Under the pieces are notes generated by a model. The model worked only from the letters and a program-made list of their open reading frames with translations, was not told the origin of the DNA and did not search any database. Positions 46,407-55,316 of a stretch of 64,000 nt of DNA are shown here, piece by piece. The DNA is from Sinomonas mesophila (GTDB lineage Bacteria; Actinomycetota; Actinomycetes; Actinomycetales; Micrococcaceae): NCBI RefSeq assembly GCF_001999765.1, contig NZ_MTIC01000008.1, positions 1 to 64,000 of the forward strand. The letters run 5' to 3'. Position numbers and translations under genes: made by a program. How positions within the stretch are numbered: the stretch's first letter is position 1; every line of letters starts with the position of its first letter.

Positions 46407-48068
46407 ATGAGCACCCCGACGCAGACCCGCCCGCCCTCGCACGGCTGGAACTCGCGCCGCGAGTGGCTCGTGGACCCCAGCCCATCTGGCGGGCGCGGCG
46501 CCGCGGACGCCCTGCGGGAGCGGCTCCTTGGCCCCCTCACGCCGTGGCGCGAGCTGGCCCGGCGCGAGCAGCTGCTCGTCTGGCTCGTGCCGCTCGCCGT
46601 GGGCCTCGTGGCGGGGATCATCCGGTTCACGTCGCTCGACCGCCCCCACGCGCTCGTCTTCGACGAGACCTACTACGTCAAGGACGCCTACTCGTTCCTC
46701 GTCTCCGGCGTGGAGCGGAACTGGGCCGAGAAGGCCAACGACCTCTTCGTCCGCGGCGACACGAGCGGGCTGCTCGAGACTCCGGAGTACGTCGTCCACC
46801 CGCCCGTGGGCAAGTGGATGATCGCGCTCGGCCTGGCGATCTTCGGGCCGGGCAGCTCGTTCGGCTGGCGCTTCACCGCGGCCCTCGTCGGGACGCTCTC
46901 CGTCATCCTCACGGCCTGGGCCGCCCACCGGCTCTTCCGCTCGCACACGCTCGCTGCCTCCGCCGGGCTGCTGCTCGCCGTCGACGGGCACCACATCGTG
47001 CTGTCCCGCACCGGGATCCTGGACATCTTCCTCTCCTTCTGGGTGCTCGCGGCCTTCTGCGCCCTGCTCCTGGACCGCGAGGACGGGCGACGGCGGCTCG
47101 CGGCGCGGCTGGGCGCGCTCGCCGGCCCGGACGGCCGGCTGGGGCCCGCGGCGCTCGCCGGAGGGCCGTGGCTCGGCGTGCGCTGGTGGCGGCTCGCCGC
47201 CGGGGTGTGCCTCGGGCTCGCCGTCGGGGTCAAGTGGTCCGGACTCGCGTTCGTCGCCGTCTTCGGGCTCCTGACCGTGCTTTGGGACGCCTCGGCCCGA
47301 CGCGTGGCGGGCATCCACGGCTGGCTCCCGGCCGCAGTCCTGCGCGACGCCCCCGGCGCGTTCGCGAGCATCGTGCTGCTCGGGGCGGCCGTGTACACGG
47401 CCTCGTGGTGCGGCTGGTTCGCCTCGGACATCGGCTACTTCCGCACATGGGCGGCCGAACACCCCGACCCCGCGTGGGCCTGGATCCCCGAGGCCGTCCG
47501 CTCGCTCGCGCACTACCACGCCGAGGCCTACTCGTTCCACAGCGGCCTGTCCTCGCCGCACCCCTACGCCTCGACGCCGTGGAGCTGGCTCGTGCAGGGC
47601 AGGCCCACGTCCTTCTACTACACCGAGCCGGCGGGGGCCTGCGGGACCGACCACTGTTCCTCGACCGTCCTCTCGGTCGGCAACCCGCTCGTCTGGTGGG
47701 GCGGGACCATCGCGCTCGGGATCGCGGCCCTGCTCTGGGTGGGCCGCCGCGACTGGCGCGCCGGGGCGGTCCTCGCGGGAATCGCGGCGGGGTACCTGCC
47801 GTGGTTCCTGTACCCGACCCGGACGATGTTCGCGTTCTACTCCGTGGCCTTCGAGCCCTACCTCGTCCTGGCCCTCGCCCTCGCGCTCGGACTCCTGCTG
47901 GGCCGGCGCGCGGACCCCGCGTGGCGGCGCCAGGCCGGCCTACTCGCCGTCGGCGTGTTCCTGCTCTCCGTCCTCGCCGTCTCGGCATACCTCATGCCGA
48001 TCTGGAACGCCGAACCCATCCCCTACCTCGAATGGCGCCTGCGGATGTGGATGCCCAGCTGGACGTAG
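46407..48068 (+). CDS. Protein O-mannosyltransferase (Pmt-like, GT39)
   Basis: A 553-residue polytopic GT-C enzyme with about 10 helices. The first extracytoplasmic loop has the catalytic acidic pair in ALVFDETYYVKDAYSF, then VHPPVGKWMIALG. A second large loop carries AEAYSFHSGLSSPHPY. The C-terminal helices are followed by PYLEWRLRMWMP. It transfers mannose from polyprenyl-phosphate mannose onto exported proteins as they leave the Sec channel. The rsmI/pmt divergence is conserved in actinobacteria. Confidence 0.92.
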   Translation: MSTPTQTRPPSHGWNSRREWLVDPSPSGGRGAADALRERLLGPLTPWRELARREQLLVWLVPLAVGLVAGIIRFTSLDRPHALVFDETYYVKDAYSFLVSGVERNWAEKANDLFVRGDTSGLLETPEYVVHPPVGKWMIALGLAIFGPGSSFGWRFTAALVGTLSVILTAWAAHRLFRSHTLAASAGLLLAVDGHHIVLSRTGILDIFLSFWVLAAFCALLLDREDGRRRLAARLGALAGPDGRLGPAALAGGPWLGVRWWRLAAGVCLGLAVGVKWSGLAFVAVFGLLTVLWDASARRVAGIHGWLPAAVLRDAPGAFASIVLLGAAVYTASWCGWFASDIGYFRTWAAEHPDPAWAWIPEAVRSLAHYHAEAYSFHSGLSSPHPYASTPWSWLVQGRPTSFYYTEPAGACGTDHCSSTVLSVGNPLVWWGGTIALGIAALLWVGRRDWRAGAVLAGIAAGYLPWFLYPTRTMFAFYSVAFEPYLVLALALALGLLLGRRADPAWRRQAGLLAVGVFLLSVLAVSAYLMPIWNAEPIPYLEWRLRMWMPSWT

Positions 48069-48179
48069 GCAGCGCCGATGGCAGCGCCGGGAAGCTCCGG
48101 CGGCAGCACGAGTGGCAGGATGGGACGCGGCGCAGCGCGCCTACAGGACCGCGGGGGGCATGCAGGAAGGAGAGGGCAC

Positions 48180-49718
48180 ATGAGCGCCCAGGACGTCCAC
48201 GGAACTGACTCCCCGCGACGTGAGGAGGCCACGGACGCCGTCGCCGGCCTCGACCCGTCCGTCAACGTCACGGACCTGCTCCTCGAGCGCGCCGCGTCCG
48301 CCCCCGACGCCGAGCTCTTCGCCCGCCGCACGGACGCCGGGTGGACCGCGGTCACCGCCGCGGAGTTCCTCGACCAGGTGCGCGCCCTCGCCCGCGGCCT
48401 CATCGCGAGCGGCCTCGACACGGGCGGCCGCGTGGCCATCGTCTCGGCGAGCAGCTACGAGTGGGCCCTGGTCGACTTCGCCGTGTGGTTCGCCGGCGGC
48501 GTCCCGGTGCCCGTCTACGAGACCTCCTCGGCCTCGCAGATCGCGTCCATCCTCGCGGACTCGGGCGCCCGACGCGTCTTCGTCCAGGACGCGGACCTCG
48601 CCCGCCGGGTCGAGGACGCCGTTCACGGCCACCCCCAGCTCGCAGACACGCTGCTGCCCATCACCGTCATGGCCGACGACGGCGAGGGCGCGACGCTGCG
48701 CAGCCTCGCCGGGCCGGGGCTCGGGGTGAGCGAGGCCGAGCTCGAGCGGCACCGGACGGCCGCCGGGCTCGACGCCGTCGCGACGCTCGTGTACACGTCC
48801 GGGACGACGGGGCGGCCGAAGGGCTGCGAGGTCACGCACGGCAACCTCGCCCTGCTCGCGGTGAACCTCCGCGCGCACCTGCCCTCCGTCGTCGGGCCCG
48901 GCGCGCGGACGCTCATGTTCCTGCCGCTCGCCCACGTGCTCGCCCGCGCCGTCCAGGTCACCTGCGTGGCGGCGGGCGTCGTCGTCGGCCACTCCCGCCA
49001 GGCGGACCTCGCCGCGGACCTCGGCACGTTCTGCCCCACGTTCCTGCTCGCGGTGCCGCGCGTCTTCGAGAAGGTCTATGCCGGGGCGCATGCGCGGGCG
49101 TCGCACGGGCTGCGTGCCGCCGTGTTCGAGCGCGCCGCCCGCACAGCCCGCGAATACTCGCAGGCACTCGACGACGCGGCGTCGGGCCTCGGCGACGGGC
49201 CCGGTCGGCGGCTGCGCGTGCGCCACGCCGTCTTCGACCGCCTCGTCTACGGCCAGCTCCGCGCCGCGTTCGGCGGCCGCCTGACCACGATCGTCTCGGG
49301 CGCCAGCGCCCTGAGCCCCGCGCTCGCGCACTTCTTCCGCGGGGTCGGCCTCACGGTGCTCGAGGGCTACGGGCTCACGGAGACCACGGCACCGTGCACC
49401 GTCAACACCCCTGAGGCGACGCGCGTCGGGACGGTGGGCCGCCCCGTGCCGGGCACCGCCATCCGCATCTCCGACTCCGGCGAGGTCCTCGTGAAGGGGA
49501 TCGGGGTCGCCGCCGGCTACCGCGGGGCCGCGCCCGGCTCGCCCGAGTCCCAGGCCTTCGGCCCGGACGGCTTCCTCGCCACGGGCGACCTCGGGCAGCT
49601 CGACGCGGACGGGTACCTGAGGATCACGGGACGGGTCAAGGACATCCTCGTGACCGCCGGCGGCAAGAACGTCGTGCCCGGCCCGCTCGAGGAGGCGCTG
49701 CGCGAGTCCGAGCTCTGA
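48180..49718 (+). CDS. Long-chain acyl-CoA synthetase (FadD15-like), truncated
   Basis: The product is 512 residues, whereas relatives have about 600. The AMP-binding signature TLVYTSGTTGRPKGCEVTH, YGLTETTAP, FLATGDLGQLD and TGRVKDILVTAGGKNV are intact. After PLEEALRESEL the frame hits TGA at 49716. The usual next 100 or so residues are missing, including the mobile C-terminal part with the catalytic lysine. The final segment of the family reappears in another frame just downstream. The ATG at 48180 has AAGGAGAGG upstream. Adenylation alone could survive; full thioesterification is unlikely. It is probably a decaying gene, or there is a sequence error. Confidence 0.8.
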   Translation: MSAQDVHGTDSPRREEATDAVAGLDPSVNVTDLLLERAASAPDAELFARRTDAGWTAVTAAEFLDQVRALARGLIASGLDTGGRVAIVSASSYEWALVDFAVWFAGGVPVPVYETSSASQIASILADSGARRVFVQDADLARRVEDAVHGHPQLADTLLPITVMADDGEGATLRSLAGPGLGVSEAELERHRTAAGLDAVATLVYTSGTTGRPKGCEVTHGNLALLAVNLRAHLPSVVGPGARTLMFLPLAHVLARAVQVTCVAAGVVVGHSRQADLAADLGTFCPTFLLAVPRVFEKVYAGAHARASHGLRAAVFERAARTAREYSQALDDAASGLGDGPGRRLRVRHAVFDRLVYGQLRAAFGGRLTTIVSGASALSPALAHFFRGVGLTVLEGYGLTETTAPCTVNTPEATRVGTVGRPVPGTAIRISDSGEVLVKGIGVAAGYRGAAPGSPESQAFGPDGFLATGDLGQLDADGYLRITGRVKDILVTAGGKNVVPGPLEEALRESEL

Positions 49719-49720
49719 GC

Positions 49721-49818
49721 CTCGAGGACGGGGACCTCACGCCGTCGCTCAAGCTGCGCCGGCAGTCGGTCCTCGCGGCGTTCCCCGACGCCGTCGAGGA
49801 CGTCTCTACGCCGACTAG
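49721..49818 (+). pseudogene. Detached C-terminal remnant of the acyl-CoA synthetase
   Basis: In the frame starting at 49721 one reads LEDGDLTPSLKLRRQSVLAA, which matches the LTPSLKLRR block holding the conserved lysine at the end of FadD15-type enzymes. It is out of frame with the upstream part. The normal ending (-LYAD then stop, TAG at 49816-49818) is reached only after another one-base shift. Confidence 0.7.
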
Positions 49819-50819
49819 GACTCGGCGCCCTCAGGGACCACCGGCGCCCCGGCGCGCGAGGCGCGCCGCTTGGGCGTGGGCCAGCAGAAGATCGACACGA
49901 GCACCGAGGTCAGCAGGACCAGGACGCCGACCGTGACGGCGGCATCCATCCAGAACTGCCCCGGGAAGAGCCGGATGAGCGTGTCCTCGAGGCGGAAGGT
50001 CCACGTGCCGTCAGCGAAGAAGATCCGGTGGAACTCGGTGAAGAACTGCTCCCAGCCGAGGAAGGCGAGGACCGTGAGGGCGGCGATGAGGCCGACCGTC
50101 ACGAGGGACCCGGCGAAGAGGCCGCGCCCGAACGCGCCGCGTGCCTTGCGGAGCCCGAAGAAGGCGAGGATGAAGAAGAGCAGCACCAGGGCCCCGGCCC
50201 CGTAGGCGGAGAGGACGACAAGCTTGACGTCCGCCATGTGGCTGACCTCCCCGGACGTGAAGAGCCGGTCCCCGTTCGAGAACACGAGGTCGCCGAGGTA
50301 CCGCGACGAGGACAGGTTGGCGAGGTAGTCCACGGCGTAGGAGGCGTAGGTGAGCCGGTCGTCGGCGGAGAAGCCGTAGCCGTCGCCCGGGAAGCCCGGC
50401 CTGTGGTACTCGGCCCACAGGAACAGCGGGCTCGCGACGATCCGCACGGCGGCGATGAGGATCAGGAACGGGAAGAGCGCCGCCATGAGCACCTGGAGGA
50501 CGCGAGGGGCGATCGGCTTGGCCCGGGCCGCGGCGTCGCGCTCGGCGCTGCGCCGCTGCACGTCCTCCTCGGGCGGGCGGGCATTGAGCATGCCCGTGGG
50601 CGAGGGTTCAATCCTCTCCGACCCGGGGGCATCGAGCCCGTCGGCGCCGGCCGCGGCCTGCCCGTCGGCCCCGCCCCTCCCGCCGGCCGGGGGTGCCGCA
50701 TGCCGGCCGACGCGCGCGTCCCCGCGCATCCACTCGAAGGCGGGCTCGTCGCTGTCCTGGGACTCGTCGAACCCGGTCCCAGGCTCTGATCCGGATCGTT
50801 TGTCGGTCAACACAGTCAC
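49815..50819 (-). CDS. DUF1461 (TIGR01906) integral membrane protein
   Basis: The protein is 334 residues. A polar, disordered N-terminus of about 105 residues precedes four hydrophobic helices. A large extracytoplasmic loop lies between the first two (SADDRLTYASYAVDYLANLS). Before the last helix is the family block FFTEFHRIFFADGTWTFRLE with LIRLFPGQFWMDAA. The function is unknown. It starts at a GTG (50819). Its stop overlaps the end of the acyl-CoA synthetase remnant on the other strand. Confidence 0.85.
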   Translation of the reverse strand: MTVLTDKRSGSEPGTGFDESQDSDEPAFEWMRGDARVGRHAAPPAGGRGGADGQAAAGADGLDAPGSERIEPSPTGMLNARPPEEDVQRRSAERDAAARAKPIAPRVLQVLMAALFPFLILIAAVRIVASPLFLWAEYHRPGFPGDGYGFSADDRLTYASYAVDYLANLSSSRYLGDLVFSNGDRLFTSGEVSHMADVKLVVLSAYGAGALVLLFFILAFFGLRKARGAFGRGLFAGSLVTVGLIAALTVLAFLGWEQFFTEFHRIFFADGTWTFRLEDTLIRLFPGQFWMDAAVTVGVLVLLTSVLVSIFCWPTPKRRASRAGAPVVPEGAES

Positions 50820-50930
50820 CGTCCAGTCACGGCCCTCCAGGGACCTCGGTCAGCATGGTCTGACTCCACCGTACCCGTTGGCCGCCGTGGCTCCCGGGCA
50901 CGGCATGCACGTGTGGCCGAAGCGTTACTG

Positions 50931-52283
50931 TCAGCGCTTCGCGTACGTGGCCCAGTCCATGTTCCAGTCGCCCCAGCCCTCGAGCGGCTCGACGGCCGGC
51001 GCGCCCGTGTTGAGCGTCTGGACGACGTCGCCGGGCTTGAAGGTGGCGAAGAACCAGGCCGCGTCCGCGGGCAGGAGCCCGACACAGCCGTGCGAGACGT
51101 TCCGCACGCCCACATACGGGATCGCCGACTCGAGGGCCTGGTGCACATAGACGCCCGAGGTCGTGAGCCGATTCGCGTGCTCGACCGTGAGCGGCGGGTA
51201 GTAGCCCTTGTCCCCCGGCTTGAGGCCGATGCTGCCCGCGTTGAAGTTCGAGTGGCGCTGCTGCTCCATGATCACGGCGTAGCCCGTGGGCGAGAGCCAG
51301 TCGGGATCGCCGAGGGTGACGGGGAACGTCCTGACGTGGGCCCCGTCGATGAACACCTTCATGGTCTTGGTCGCGTCGTCCACCACGGCGAGCCGGGAGG
51401 GGCCGGTCGTGAAGCTCACCTCGGCGTCGAAGTTGCCCACCATGCCGCCGCCGAACTCGACGCCGAACAGCTTGAGCGAAACAGTCACCTGCGCGTTGCC
51501 CGCCCAGAAGGTCTCCGGCCGGATGCGCACCATCCTGTCGCTGTACCAGTGCCAGCGCACGGGCTGGTTGGAGGTCGAGGCCACGGTCACGGCCTTCTCG
51601 ACGGCCTCCTTGTTCATCACCGGCTCGCTGAACGTGATCTGGATCGGCTGGCCCGTCCCGACCGTCGCGCCGGTGCGCGGGAAGACCGCCGCATCGGCCT
51701 CGTTCGCGGCAGTGACCGTGTGGAACGACTGCTTCTTCGTGGTCGTGCGCCCCGCGCCGTCGGCGAGCGTGAACTCGTAGGTGTAGGACATGTTGAACTC
51801 GAGGGCGCCCGTGGCCGTCCACGTCGAGCCGTCCGCGCTCGTCTCCCCCGGCACCACGGTGCCGTTCGCGTCCACGAGCCGCACGGACTCGACGGTCCCG
51901 TTGACGGCCTTGACCTGCGGGCTGATGGCCGGATTGACCTCCTGCGCGCCGTCGGTGGGCGTGACGCCGAGCTCGAGCGGCTTGATGACCGGGACGACGA
52001 GCCCCGGCTCCGTGCGGAGCGGGCTGCCGGCCTCGGACGACGGCGCGGGGCGGGCCCACGTGGGGGCGGTCGCCACGCCGGCGGCCCCGCCGAGGACGCC
52101 GACGACGAGCAGGGCGGCGAGGGCGATCTTGGAGCCTCGGCCCAGCCGCCGGCGCTCAGCCACGGGGCCTGCCCGCGGCGGCCTCGCGCCCCGGCTGCCC
52201 CGAAGGCCCGGTCCCGGCGTGTCCGTGCACAGTACGGTGCTGTCCCACAGTGCTGTCCCCCTGATCGGCTCGAAATGACTCAT
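50931..52283 (-). CDS. L,D-transpeptidase with Ig-like domains
   Basis: A 450-residue exported enzyme that makes 3-3 peptidoglycan cross-links. A hydrophobic signal/anchor at about 53-72 (IALAALLVVGVLGGAAGVAT) is followed by two Ig-like domains as in mycobacterial LdtMt2. The YkuD domain has YVHQALESAIPYVG and the catalytic NVSHGCVGL near residue 400. The region before the signal is long; a GTG beginning VAERRRLGRG would start closer to the signal, so the N-terminus is uncertain. A TACGCT lies three bases before the ATG at 52283. Confidence 0.92.
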   Translation of the reverse strand: MSHFEPIRGTALWDSTVLCTDTPGPGLRGSRGARPPRAGPVAERRRLGRGSKIALAALLVVGVLGGAAGVATAPTWARPAPSSEAGSPLRTEPGLVVPVIKPLELGVTPTDGAQEVNPAISPQVKAVNGTVESVRLVDANGTVVPGETSADGSTWTATGALEFNMSYTYEFTLADGAGRTTTKKQSFHTVTAANEADAAVFPRTGATVGTGQPIQITFSEPVMNKEAVEKAVTVASTSNQPVRWHWYSDRMVRIRPETFWAGNAQVTVSLKLFGVEFGGGMVGNFDAEVSFTTGPSRLAVVDDATKTMKVFIDGAHVRTFPVTLGDPDWLSPTGYAVIMEQQRHSNFNAGSIGLKPGDKGYYPPLTVEHANRLTTSGVYVHQALESAIPYVGVRNVSHGCVGLLPADAAWFFATFKPGDVVQTLNTGAPAVEPLEGWGDWNMDWATYAKR

Positions 52284-52306
52284 TCAAGCGTAAGGCAGCA
52301 GCACGC

Positions 52307-52352
52307 GTGCCCCGGTCACGCCCGGAATGCTGTCCGGGCACGATCGGGGCAC
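52307..52352 (-). terminator. Nested hairpin after ahcY
   Basis: GTGCCCCG/CGGGGCAC (52307-52314, 52345-52352) encloses GCCCGG/CCGGGC (52320-52325, 52334-52339). It lies 60 bases past the ahcY stop and ahead of the L,D-transpeptidase gene. Confidence 0.5.
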
Positions 52353-52412
52353 GCCTGCGGGCGGGCGGCTGTGGGCAGCGCGCAAGGGGCGCACTGTCCT
52401 GCCCGGTTCCGC

Positions 52413-53894
52413 TCAGTAGCGGTAGTGGTCGGGCTTGTAGGGGCCCGCGACGTCGAGGCCGAGGTACTCCGCCTGGTCCTTGGTCAGCTCCGTGAGCTCG
52501 ACGCCGAGGGCGTCGAGGTGCAGGCGCGCGACCTTCTCGTCCAGGACCTTGGGCAGGACGTAGACCCGGTTGCCGTACTCGCGCTCGGCCTCGGGCTGGT
52601 CGTGCTTGGTCCACAGCTCGATCTGGGCGATCGTCTGGTTCGCGAAGGAGTTGCTCATGACGAACGACGGGTGGCCCGTCGCGTTCCCGAGGTTCATGAG
52701 CCGCCCCTCGGAGAGCAGGATGATCGAGCGCTCCGGGCGCCCGTCCGCCGCAGGGAAGACCCACTCGTGGACCTGGGGCTTGATCTCGACCTTGCGGACG
52801 CCGGGAACCTTGGCCAGACCCGCCATGTCGATCTCGTTGTCGAAGTGGCCGACGTTGCCGACGATCGCCTTGTCCTTCATCGCGGTCATGTGCTCGGCGA
52901 GGATGATGTCCTTGCCGCCGGTGGTCGTGATGAAGATGTCGCCCTGCCCGAGCACCGACTCGAGGCGGGCCACCTGGTAGCCGTCCATGGCGGCCTGCAG
53001 CGCGCAGATCGGGTCGATCTCGGTCACGACGACGCGCGCGCCCTGGCCGCGCAGCGCCTCGGCCGCTCCCTTGCCGACATCGCCGTAGCCGCACACGACG
53101 GCGACCTTGCCGCCCATGAGCACGTCCGTCGCCCGGTTGATGCCGTCCGGGAGGGAGTGGCGGATGCCGTACTTGTTGTCGAACTTGCTCTTCGTCACGG
53201 CGTCGTTGACGTTGATCGCCGGGAAGAGGAGCTTGCCCTGCTCGGCGAGCTGGTAGAGGCGGTGCACGCCCGTCGTCGTCTCCTCCGAGACGCCCTTGAT
53301 GCCCGCGGCGACGCGGGTCCACTTCTTCGGGTCACTGGCCTGGCCGGCGCGCAGGACGTCGAGGATGATCCGGTACTCCTCCGGGTCGTCCGCGGAGGCC
53401 TGCGGGACAGCCCCGGCCGCCTCGAACTCGGCGCCCTTGTGCACGAGCAGGGTTGCGTCGCCGCCGTCGTCCAGGATCATGTTCGGCCCGAGCGAAGGAT
53501 CCTCCGCGGCGCCGGGCCACGTGAGGATCTGCTCGGCGGTCCACCAGTACTCCTCGAGGGTCTCTCCCTTCCACGCGAAGACCGGGACGCCCTGGGGATC
53601 CTCCGGGGTCCCGTCGCCGACGACGACGGCGGCCGCGGCCTCGTCCTGGGTCGAGAAGATGTTGCACGAGGCCCAGCGGACCTCAGCGCCGAGCGCGGTG
53701 AGCGTCTCGATGAGCACCGCGGTCTGGACGGTCATGTGGAGGGACCCGGCGATCCGGGCGCCCGCGAGCGGCTGCGACGGGCCGAACTCCTCGCGCAGGG
53801 CCATGAGGCCGGGCATCTCGTGCTCAGCGAGGCGGATCTGGTGGCGGCCTGCCTCGTGGAGGGAGATGTCGGCAACCTTGTACTCGAGGGTCAT
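52413..53894 (-). CDS. ahcY: Adenosylhomocysteinase
   Basis: The 493-residue NAD-dependent enzyme splits S-adenosylhomocysteine to homocysteine and adenosine. It shows [47 protein letters not shown], the NAD loop [15 protein letters not shown] and [17 protein letters not shown]. It ends in KPDHYRY, the C-terminal signature that closes the neighbouring subunit. The ATG at 53894 overlaps the stop of the Trm112-like gene. The region 54,000-61,000 upstream is the conserved whiB/DUF3499 block. Confidence 0.97.
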   Translation of the reverse strand: MTLEYKVADISLHEAGRHQIRLAEHEMPGLMALREEFGPSQPLAGARIAGSLHMTVQTAVLIETLTALGAEVRWASCNIFSTQDEAAAAVVVGDGTPEDPQGVPVFAWKGETLEEYWWTAEQILTWPGAAEDPSLGPNMILDDGGDATLLVHKGAEFEAAGAVPQASADDPEEYRIILDVLRAGQASDPKKWTRVAAGIKGVSEETTTGVHRLYQLAEQGKLLFPAINVNDAVTKSKFDNKYGIRHSLPDGINRATDVLMGGKVAVVCGYGDVGKGAAEALRGQGARVVVTEIDPICALQAAMDGYQVARLESVLGQGDIFITTTGGKDIILAEHMTAMKDKAIVGNVGHFDNEIDMAGLAKVPGVRKVEIKPQVHEWVFPAADGRPERSIILLSEGRLMNLGNATGHPSFVMSNSFANQTIAQIELWTKHDQPEAEREYGNRVYVLPKVLDEKVARLHLDALGVELTELTKDQAEYLGLDVAGPYKPDHYRY

Positions 53895-54157
53895 GCGTGC
53901 TCCTGGGCGGTGCTGTCGTCGTGCTGGGCGCTGGGGATGCCGGGACCGTGCTGGCCGCTGCCTGCGCTCTGGGCGGCCTGCAGGTGCTCCGGCGGAAGCA
54001 GGACGGGGATGCCGTCCTCGATCGCGTAGCGCGGCGCGGCGCCGTCGGGCCCGGGGGCGGTCGCGACGAGCTCGTCGCCGTCCTGGACGAGGGCTGATCC
54101 CGTCACGGGGCACCGCAGCACGGCGAGCAGCGAGGGGCTGAGATTCGGCATGCGCAC
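53891..54157 (-). CDS. Trm112-family small protein
   Basis: The product is 88 residues. [20 protein letters not shown] and [14 protein letters not shown] are the two halves of the Trm112/UPF0434 fold. Only one cysteine remains of the zinc-type knuckle, as in many bacterial members. A Gln/His/Ser-rich tail ends in the ATGA overlap with ahcY. It may support a methyltransferase, which is inference from the family. Start is the GTG at 54157, or the ATG six bases later. Confidence 0.8.
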   Translation of the reverse strand: MRMPNLSPSLLAVLRCPVTGSALVQDGDELVATAPGPDGAAPRYAIEDGIPVLLPPEHLQAAQSAGSGQHGPGIPSAQHDDSTAQEHA

Positions 54158-54217
54158 TAGCCTACAGCCGCGTGCAGCGCGGTCGGTCCGGGCGCGAGGG
54201 CGTCCAGTGCGAGCGGT

Positions 54218-54604
54218 TCAGGAGGGCTCGCGCAGGAGCCTGAGGTGCCGGCGCGTCATCGCCTCGCCGGGGGCCGGCGGCTCGAGCGGGGCGCGCGGGC
54301 CGCGCTCGGCGGGCGGGGGCTCCTCGGCGGCCTGGACGGGCTCGGGTTCGCGCACGGCCTCGGCGATCGCGAGGATGTCGTCCGCTGCGACGGGGGTGCC
54401 CGCCGGGAGCGCGAGCCGCAGGACCTCCCAGCCCCTCGGGACGGTGAGGCGCTCGGCATGGGCGGCACAGAGGTCGTAGCTGTGGGGCTCCGCGAACGTC
54501 GCGAGCGGGCCGAGGACCGCCGTCGAGTCGGCGTAGACGTAGGTCAGCGTGGCCACCGCAGCCTGGCGGCAGGCAGATCGAGAACAATGGCGTAGTGGGC
54601 CCAC
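54218..54604 (-). CDS. DUF3499 family protein
   Basis: A 128-residue protein with the family core CSRSACRQAAVATLTYVYAD, STAVLGPLATFAEPHSYDLC and RLTVPRGWEVLRL. The conserved Cys and His residues could form a metal site. The C-terminal half is Pro/Glu-rich. The function is unknown. The GTG start lies eight bases after TAGGGT, suggesting a leaderless transcript. It is divergent from the zincin-like gene, matching the mycobacterial order Rv3258c/Rv3259. Confidence 0.88.
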   Translation of the reverse strand: MGPLRHCSRSACRQAAVATLTYVYADSTAVLGPLATFAEPHSYDLCAAHAERLTVPRGWEVLRLALPAGTPVAADDILAIAEAVREPEPVQAAEEPPPAERGPRAPLEPPAPGEAMTRRHLRLLREPS

Positions 54605-54612
54605 GGCACAGA

Positions 54613-54618
54613 ACCCTA
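54613..54618 (-). promoter_or_regulatory. -10 box TAGGGT of the DUF3499 gene
   Basis: It lies eight bases before the GTG at 54604 with no ribosome site between, which fits a leaderless mRNA. Confidence 0.4.
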
Positions 54619-54749
54619 CCGCCCGCCGGGACGAACCGCGGGCATTGACCCCTGCACAGGGCCTCCGCGCCGCGCTCCCCCTGAGGTCCCGGGCCCCGCT
54701 CGGGCGGCCCGGCCGGGGTGAGCGGCTCGCCGGTCGGCCCGAGGGCGAC

Positions 54750-54755
54750 TACAGT
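54750..54755 (+). promoter_or_regulatory. -10 box TACAGT of the zincin-like gene
   Basis: It lies six bases before the ATG at 54762. A leaderless start is expected. Confidence 0.4.
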
Positions 54756-54761
54756 CGATGT

Positions 54762-55289
54762 ATGCAGGATCGTTCGTCTCCGGCGGCGCCGCGGGAACCC
54801 CTCCCCGGGCACAGCCTCAGCATCCGGCCCGTTCCCCCCGCGGGAGAGCCGGGGGCGGGCCAGAGCCGCGGCTTCCGCAGCCGGCGCCGGAACCGGCATG
54901 GCCGGGGGCTGCGCGGCGAGATCCTCCCCGCCGTCCTCCCCGCGAGCCGGACTCGGGCCGAGCGCTTCGAGGACTGGGTCTTCGACGCCGCGGACCGGCT
55001 CCAGGACATCCGGGGCTCCGAGCTCGACGGCGTCGAGTACGCCGTCGAGGAGATCCCCCCGGGACTCGAGCAGCTCCTGCGCGACGGCGGGCGGCCGCCG
55101 CAGGGACACTTCACCCCGGGCGGCCGGGGCAGGGCCCCTCGGATCACGGTCTACCGCCGCGTCGTCGAGACCGCCGCGGGCACCCAGGCCGAGCTCCAGG
55201 ACCTCGTGCACGACGTCGTCGTGGAGTACACGGCCCTCATGCTCAACGTCGCCCCCGAGACGCTCGACCCCTACTACCGCTTCCGCTGA
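54762..55289 (+). CDS. Zincin-like metallopeptidase-family protein (Rv3259-like)
   Basis: The product is 175 residues. After a basic, Arg-rich stretch comes RAERFEDWVFDAADRL, then GVEYAVEEIPP, ITVYRRVVE and LQDLVHDVVVEYTALMLNVA. The last corresponds to the HExxH helix of zincin-like proteins, but here it reads HDVVV, without the second histidine. The actinobacterial branch of the family often lacks it, so peptidase activity is doubtful. The ATG at 54762 follows TACAGT by six bases. The open frame runs upstream to 54549 but overlaps the divergent DUF3499 gene. Confidence 0.82.
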   Translation: MQDRSSPAAPREPLPGHSLSIRPVPPAGEPGAGQSRGFRSRRRNRHGRGLRGEILPAVLPASRTRAERFEDWVFDAADRLQDIRGSELDGVEYAVEEIPPGLEQLLRDGGRPPQGHFTPGGRGRAPRITVYRRVVETAAGTQAELQDLVHDVVVEYTALMLNVAPETLDPYYRFR

Positions 55290-55316
55290 CCAGGCACCGG
55301 CTGGACCGGGCCGCCC

